Of a stretch of DNA of 64,000 bases, positions 54,101 through 63,100 are shown in pieces (the first letter of the stretch is position 1; each line of letters starts with the position of its first letter). Position numbers and translations under genes: made by a program. Under the pieces are notes generated by a model. The model was not told where the DNA came from and did not search any database. It was given only the letters and a program-made list of their open reading frames with translations. The DNA comes from Zoroaster sp. YZ-2022 (lineage: Eukaryota > Echinodermata > Asteroidea > Forcipulatida > Zoroasteridae): assembly GCA_029582265.1 (NCBI GenBank), contig CM055828.1:33267263-33331262 (forward strand), in the 5' to 3' direction.

Positions 54101-57100
54101 GTCTCCTAAAAGCAGCTCTATGAAACTTTGGCCCCTGATTGCACAGGCCAGGAGTCTTTACCGGCCGTAAATGCATCCCCACAAGATCTAGTTTTGTCCA
54201 ATCAGATTTTTAACTGTCTTGGGGATTTATTCATGCGTATTCGCATTCATCCGTCTTGAAAATTATGGACACAAATGATTAATTTTGGTATTTATTTATT
54301 ATTATTCATTCTGGGTAATCTGATCAGTGATTACTGAATTGGAAGAAAACAAGGAAGAAATTTCAGTTTAAGAAGTGAGAGAGGAAAAAACCCAGATAAT
54401 TATTTTAGGGAAAAACCCAATCCATATGTGGGTTTCGAATCCAGTTCCACAGAGGTGGAAAGGCAATTAAGGGAAATGCTATAATATGTAACTTGAATAC
54501 AAACTGTATTTGAAAAATGGCCTACCGTTGCATTCTGGGACTAGTTTGCAGGTCTTCAAGACGTTGGATGCTGGATCAAGCAAGAAGTTCTGCCCACTTG
54601 CTTTACGCAACTCAATGCACAAGTATTGCATATTCTCACATGTTGAATCCAGGTCCAGAGATACTTGGACGTTGCTAAATATCGACTGCATACCAGCGAT
54701 CAAATCTAAGCAAAGATAAGATGGTAACTGACTGAACTTGATTTGTGTTAGGTAAAATCACCAATCATCAAAAAAGCTTTTTGTTCTTGTGCTAACTGAC
54801 ATGTGCTTATATAAACAAGTTTTAAAAGTGAAACAGTTTAATAATGTCCAGTTCAAATTTAGGAAAAAGTACACAAATTTCAATAAATTACCAGTGAAAT
54901 GGTGGAAAACCCAGGTGAGACATCTTTACATTTTTTAAATTTAGGTAGGCCTACCTTGCGTTTGCCAGCCTGTTAAAGAAGCATCTGCCGAAACTGTCAG
55001 GTCTTGCTGGTCATTCATGGATAGGTAAACTAGCATGTCCCAAAGCTGGTTTGTGCCGCGCACGCTCCCAAAGTCAGCGTTGACCGATGCGGTGACGGAG
55101 AACGTGAGGGTGTGATCCTGGGCCCCCTCCTTCAGAGCAAAATTAGTGACGCCGTCGTTGATGACTAGAGAGTTGATCTTCACGCCTGGGTAATTTGTGG
55201 AATAAATTGTTGCTAGAATTAAAAGGCTTGATGCTCTCAGGCATACGTTGCATGTTTCTGTAAACTCATGTAGCAAAAAGTTATTTTCTTATGTTGATGA
55301 TAATCAATGAAACTTTGGGGAGAACTGTGCACAAAAATTTGCTGATTAACTCTAACATACCATCAGTCAAACACGGCAAAAAATAATAAATGACAGAGTG
55401 ATGTATGGAGGTGCTTGGTAGAAAGCAGAGGCTTCGGCCAAAAGAAAGTCTCCAGTTTCTGGTCTCTGCATGCGTCAACTCAGACCACGTGTCGGCATTT
55501 TTATTTATTTATTTTGTTTAATTTTTTTTTTGCTATGAAACGATGTCCAATTGCAGCCAAAATTGCTGGATCGATTGGAATTCTGCCGTGCTGTGTTTTA
55601 AACGACTTTTTCACATCGGGGTATGAACATTTGCCAGATTTGTCTTAGCCACCATACTTTGTGTATGCGAAATTTGGTCTGGTTCAAATAAACGTGCATA
55701 CGTGTATCACGTATTGGTATAAAAAAGATTACCACAAAAAAAAAGCGTGTCACCACACCGATTCTGAAGCCTACCTATGACCAGAAATCGGAGACTTTTT
55801 TTTGGCCTTATACAAGACCATGGCAGGCACCTAATATTTAGGAAAAATAAGTATACAAGAAAAACAATGTTACATTACATGGATATTATTATAAGTTACC
55901 ATTTATGTGTGGATACCAATGCAACCCATTACTTTGCCTTACATTTGCTGTACACTGTCATGCATACATATTCATGAAGACAACCCTTTCATAGTTTAAT
56001 GACTGAATAGACCTTATGTATTGACGTCACAAACTTGAAGAGCACTCTCGCACTGCTGGTATGCACAAGTCAAAGGTGTGGAATGTGTACACACAGAGCC
56101 AATGAGTGAAAATCTTATGCGTATCTGACTTAGGGCGCCCTTCATTTTGTGACATCATATGCATAAGATTATACAGATCTGTAGCCATATTTTCAGTAAT
56201 ATAGACCTTTATCACACTGCAGTGCGGACATCTTTGTCATATTCCCTGTATACACAATGACAATGAGAGTTCTAATTCTCATTTCATAAAAAGGTGCCAG
56301 ACTATTTTCCTTCCAGCCTCAGTTTGGTTACAATGATTTGAATGGAAGAAAAACAAAATGGCTGCACCATGATAACAGGTTTACAAAAGAAAATAGTCCA
56401 GTTTACGAAATAATACAGAAAGCTTGGCAAAAATGTGTAACACTGGAGCTGAGAATAATATCTGGTGTTATAACCAACCTTGACACGTTGGGGTGAAACA
56501 TCCCATGTTTTGAACCGAACTGGAGTCAAGTTGAAAGCCAAGCGTGTCGTCAGGGCTTCTCATTACCTCGGCACACACCTGACCGATTGTACTACATCGC
56601 TGGTTAGTCAGATCCAATGTGGCCTTCACACAAGACAAAAATAATCATTTATTTTTATGGAGAGAGGGAAAAAACATGAAACTTTGATAGAACATTACGG
56701 GTTGATGTTCCGAGGCAGTAATTGAAATTTTCAATTATCCAGAACTCCTCAGACAACAAATTTACATCACTGGAAATAAAAATGGTGACAATCAAGTTCC
56801 TCCCAAACTCATCAAATTTCTCATCTGTCGCACAATTGCACACCTACCATAACTCTTGTGAACGAGAGAGCTGTTCCTGCCGTGAGTAGAGAATCCTTCT
56901 GGGGTTGTGTCAGGTCAGCGGTCACACTCCCGGGAGTCACTGTGAACTGCCAGTGGTTGATTCCACTCGGAACGCTCCCACCCGTTGCGTCCGAGGACAG
57001 TACGGCGTCAAAGTAAATGTCTTGATTGTTCACACCTTCAAACAGCGGTAGGCCGTTTGGCGAAGAGCCAATAGACGGAATGACTACCGTACTTCTGAGT

Positions 57101-60100
57101 ATAACGTCTGTTTCATAAAAAAATATAATATGATTCTAGACAGTTGTATATTTTGTATCCTTTATACGAAATGGCAACTTTACAAAAGACACAACAATGA
57201 AGTCCAGACTTTTCTAGTAATAGGATAGCAATTCTCAAGGACTAATGTTGATAGGTAAAACTTTTAGCTTTGCATGGTGAAGAGGATAAGTAAGACTAAT
57301 TGCAGTGACACCATATGAAATTCTCTATTGAGTGGTAATTAGTTCTGAAAAGAACTGGAGGTTACAACTCAACATTTCGATCAGTATGCTCTGATCGTCC
57401 TCAGGAGAATGTCGGACTCTAACTAATGTTGATGTCGGGTAATGTGCCGCACCTAATGACAAGACACACAGCACTTTTTTCCTATGGTGGACTTGATATA
57501 AGCTATATTTCTACCAAATATACACCAAATTACCTATCTATATGCACCAAATTACATATGAATCTAGGTTTTTACTAATTTGTATTAATCTACTCAAAAC
57601 TTTTAAAATTAATCTTTTTGAGAAAAAAAGACAAGGTAAAAATGTGTTCAGGCTTGTAGAGTCCGAACAACTCTTGAAATAGATCAAGTGTACTCTTTCT
57701 TCTTTTTTCTCAAAAGAGCGCAATGAACCCATTGTAAAACTAACAGAAAAATAAACAAAACATAATCAGATTTGTGGGAGAACATTCAGAAGAATAATTT
57801 TTAAATGTTCAAACATATTTCCCACATTTTTATGATACAGTTTGAGAAACATTAAGGTACACATGTAATATTTTTTAATCATTCAAACGCCTGAATCCCA
57901 TCGCTGTTGCAGTCTTTTGTGGTCATTACAAATTGAGTAAAAAGTCGCAAATATTCAAATTTGAGATATTGATATCACTGGATTAAGCAGAAAAGGAGTT
58001 TCCAGTGATATATGACGCTTAGGGTAGCTGAATAGTTTTGTCTTGAAGAGCTGAGAAACATTAGACAAATGTCATAAGATAAGTTAATAGAATTTTGCCT
58101 CTAAGGGCAAAAAAAAAAGTCTCCAGTTTCTGGTCATCAGTCGGCTTCAACATCAGTGCGGTGATGCACTTTTTTTTCGGCCATCTTTTTTTTTGTCAAC
58201 AGGGAAATACGGGATACATTGTATACACGGGGAACAAATTTCCCATATACAAAGTATGGTGGCTAAGAGAGGCCTTACAAATTGAGCAAATATTCAGATC
58301 CTTTAAATATATCATTTAAAGCACATACTGCATGGCAGTATTCCAATCGATCCAGAAATTTTGGCTGCAATTGGACATAGTTTCATAGCAAAAAAAAATT
58401 AAAAATTAAAAATGCCGACGTGCGCGGAGACCAGAAACCGCAGACTTTTTTGGGGGGCCTAAATGGCTGCTATAACAAACTACACACTTGGCTCTTTCTA
58501 CCCATTTTGTGGTGCCATAATCACACTTGATTTAAGGCCCGTCTATGTACAAATGAACCCAACAAAGTATTGATGACAAAATATAACCTAAATTTTAATG
58601 TTACTTACTCTTGCAAGTCAGCATAGCAGAGCACACAATTGGCTCGGGTGTACTTATGATGAAGTCAGGGATTGCAGAGGACTTCTTTTTCAGTTTTGAG
58701 CACAGGTAATCATAGGTCCCGCATTGTTTGTCATCTAACTGGATAACGGCCGTGACGCCAAACAGAGACAGAACACCCCCAGTGCCAGGGAATGCTGTAT
58801 TCAACTGAACTGTAAAGAGAAGAATATACGGGTCCATCAAAATACAGCCATGGACAACACAGTTGGACTACAACTGAATTCTCTGGATGAGTTCCTATGT
58901 TACTAGTCACATAAATTAGCTGATGAGGAGGCAATGAGCACAGCGACGGCTCCAACTGCAGGCCACACCCAAAATAAAAAAAATGATAAAAATTAATTTA
59001 AAACATGTATAACACTGTTGTGTGTAGTGGAACTGAGTCCTCACCATGCTCATCATCAAGATAAATGACTCTGAAAAAGAAAAATATGTGATTTCTGACT
59101 CTTTTGGAGATGCCCCTCTCTCTCTTTCTAAAATTCAGGTTTTTCAACGAATAACTTTACCCTGAAAATGCCCTGAAAATCCGTTTTACTGTGAAATAAA
59201 TAGTTCATGGCAATTTCATGATGACACACACTATGAATAACTTTACCCTGAAAATGCCCTGAAAATCTGTTTTACCGTGAAATAAATAGTTCACAGCAAT
59301 TTCATGACGACACAACACCGTGAAAACGCCATGAAATACTCTTGGAATTTCTTCGCAGTGAAAACGCCGTGAAAACGACATGAACTTCTTGTGGCAGTTT
59401 TGGGGCAGCTCATTAATTCTCAAGATCGCCGTGAATTTGCCCTGAAATCACTATGAACATTATTGCCAATATCTGAGAGGAAGAGACACCATGAAATTGC
59501 CGTGAAATCATGGTGAACTATTATTTCACGGCAAAACGGATTTTCAGGGCATTTTCAGGGTCAAGTTATTCATAGTGACAACACCGTGAAAACGCCATGA
59601 AATACTCTTGGGATTCCTTCGCCATGAAAACACTGTGATAATGCCATAAACTTCTTGTGGCAATTTTGGGGCAGCTCATCAGGGGCGGATTAAGAATCCA
59701 TGGTGCCCTGGGCACGCCAGTGACTGGTGCCTACCTACGCGTCGCCACTAGGTGGCACTAGAAGTACACTACTGAGGTTGTTTTACACATTATTCAGTTG
59801 ACAGTCTAGGCCTAGGCTACTGGAAAGAGAATGAAGAGAATGTAGGCCTTTTGATTGTTTATTAATCACAGTCAAGAGTGTAAGGGTCAGTCACACCACA
59901 AAAGGTCTCCACTGTAGGCTAACTACAAACAAACTGTTGGCTAGAGAAAATACAAATGGATTCAAACTTGGACTTTAGAAATTATTACAGTTTATAACAT
60001 ACTTAAATGAATAAACAACAGTCCCAAGTGTCAGTTACCAGCAAAAGAATGAAAGACAAAAACAGATTGGTAGGCTAAACGATTTTCTGTCCGTGGTGCT

Positions 60101-63100
60101 GAACTCACCAGAACATATAATGAAACGGAGTATGAATAAACAATAGTCCCACTCCCACTGTCAGTTTAGTAGGCTAAACGATTTGCTCTTCATAGTGCTG
60201 AACTCTATACAAAGAAACAGACGGGACAGTGCACAAGGTTGTCATTCGGATTCGGTCATCGCATATAACAAGATGTATGCATTACAGTCATCACTTTACA
60301 GGATAATAATAGCCTACTAGGCCGCCAACTACTACCGACATATTTTTAATTAGGCTTATAGCCTAAGCGAATGCCCATTAACAACAACAACAACTAATGA
60401 ATGAATGACTAAACCATAGGCAACATTTTTAACAGGGCTGAGTGTAGGCCTAGGCTAGACTATTGTAGACCTAACGTTTTGCTTATGAAACAAGGCACTC
60501 AGTGCGCTACAATTGCACCTTTCTTGACTTTGATGATGCAAACTCGCATATGATGTCCTCAAAATCCAGTCCTTTTACCAGTTCAGACTCAATGGTCATT
60601 AGTGAAAGTGCAGAAAGTCGCCGCTGTGCCATTGTTGATCTCAGTTGCACTCTCTTCATTTTTGCAGCTCGTTTATGGCTAGGCGGCAACGCAACGCTCA
60701 CTGTCTCGCTTCTTTCAAATCAAGTGCGGGAGCAGCATTCATTGGTTCATTAATCCAAACATCGTTCATTCATCCAATCAAACGTTTATCAGAAATATAT
60801 ACAAACTATAATTATAATTCGAGGGGCACCAAGCACAGAGTGCCTAGGACATAATAAATACCAAAAACAAGTTTTAATTAGGGTTATATTTTATTTTAGG
60901 GAGGACACCAAGATCACTGTTGCAGGGGTGTCACTAGGGATTTTGGGCCCCCATGACAAGACTTCACACAGGGCCCCCCCCCCCCCCTCATGAAGTATAG
61001 TGTTTAGGCTCTCTGTGGGCTCCATACAAAATAATTTGAGGGGCAGCAGGTAAAATTCCAAGGCTGGGGGGCACCAGGGGCACCAAGCAAAAAAAAAAAA
61101 AATTTTGGAAAAAAAAATTATTTTTTTTTGCTTGGGGCCCCCCCAGCCTTGGGGCCCTGGGCAAGTGCCCAATTGCCCATATGGTTAATCCGCCACTGCA
61201 GCTCATTAATTCTCGAGAGAGCCATGAATTTGCAGTGAAATCACTGTGAACATTATTGCCAATATATGAGAGGAAGAGACACTGTGAAATTACAGTGAAC
61301 TGTTATTTCACGGCAAAACAGATTTTCAAGGCATCAAATATATAATGTGTGCAAATGAACTTCATTTCCAAACAGAATCTGAGTCAAATAAGGCACTGAG
61401 AATAGTGATAGAAAAAATACAAAGCAAGAACTTACAGGTATCAAGGGCTACTGATGTTTCAGACCCCCTAACCCCAGAGCCGTCAGCATTCTTTGCAGGG
61501 AAGACGATGAGATCCCACAAGCCAGTCCCAGAGACACCACCACTGGTGGCAGACGAGGTGAACATGACATCAAATACAATGTTGTGGTCTGCCTTGAAAG
61601 CAGCCAGTTGGGTGGCCGAGTTCACGGTCAGTGTCCCACTCACAACAGACAGTCCTGCAAGGTCAAAATAAGATGAGCAAAAACCATTCAAAAGTGAACA
61701 GAGTAAAAATAAAAAATTTTAAATACATAATTTGTTCAGACAAGATGCGGTCACAAGTTCCATTTTGCATAAACTAAAAATCCTCCCAATATTTCACGAG
61801 TTTCTTGTGACAGTACATTTTTTTTTATGGCAGCCAGATCAAATTTTCTTTCTCGTCATAAATTTTACATCAGAAACAAGTTTCTGGTCATGGTCGCCAA
61901 AACAGGGCCCAGATTAATACACATTTCCAGTGTACATCTAATACTTACCCTCACATTCCATTTCGACTGCTCCATATTTAGCGAACTCTGGACTGAACGA
62001 GAGTGAGAAAGGAGGCATCGGATTGTCTCCTTTCATGACTTCGATACAAAGGTACCTGGCATCATTGCAGCCTGCACCCAACATATCTAACGACACAGCA
62101 ATCTGGGATGACACAAGGACAAAATATCAAAATATACATGGCAGTACATGTACAGTGAAGCCCTTGAGCTCAGTCAAAAAAATGTCTTTCTTATTTTTTT
62201 TTGATGGGTGGGGGAGTTGGAAGGAAGATGAAACACAACTGTTGCACTTTTAAAACACAAAAATGGGGTCCATGATTTGTGCGATCAAGCATGACCTCTA
62301 GGTGTCATGCCTGAGTGCCCCAGGGTTAGAGGCCGCACCCATTCACGGACCTCATTTTAGTTGTTTGTTCACGGTATTGTCACTTGAGATTTATTTCCCA
62401 AAAATTTACATACACCTTGGTTATCCTTGTCTGTCATTGAAGAAGTAAGAGGACGTATAGAACTTGAGAAGACAGTACTACTCGGCGGCTTATAAGAGGT
62501 AACAAATATGAGAAACATGTACAATTACTCTATTTTCGATCAAAATACATCAAAACACCTCAACCAGGTCTATATCACCACCAGGGCTAGCGCTACTGGG
62601 TGTAACTACTGGGGGAGGGAGGACCTTGTTTCTCCCTCTCAGAATTTGGTTTCCTAAGACTCATACAACTTACAAGAGTCTGTAAAAAGTACCCTCTTGA
62701 AAATACTGGTGGCAGGACTAATGAACTTTAAATTTGTATGTAATTATTTACTTAATATTTATGCTTTAAGTGTTTTTTATGTAATGTGCATTTCAACATA
62801 TTTATATGGAATTCATGCAATATAAACAGGGGTGTGATTTGACAAAAGTAACAAATCCTGAAGAATGGGCAGCATGCCTGGGTCTCCCTTTGGTCTAGAG
62901 GACAAAGCCCCTTAACCTCCTGTATGTTTAATTTTGGAGGATTTACAGATTCTCCACATCCCCACAAACAAGAAACTAGAGGTTTGGACACAATTATAGG
63001 CTACTTCTTTCTTTCCTTGGTGGCTACTTCTCTTCTTTCAAGAACACTTTGAACCAAAGGGAGATTTGTAAATAAAAATCTTGAAATCAGGAAAAATCCT

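Noticed and set aside
54420..54520. Possible CRISPR-like or phage features among the repeats
   Set aside because: The tandem arrays are eukaryotic minisatellites without spacer structure; the spliceosomal introns exclude a prokaryotic setting.
59040..59070. Possible 26-bp micro-exon (AG...GTGAGG) in the R2 intron
   Set aside because: Including it would break the phase; the two R2 exons already join in frame.
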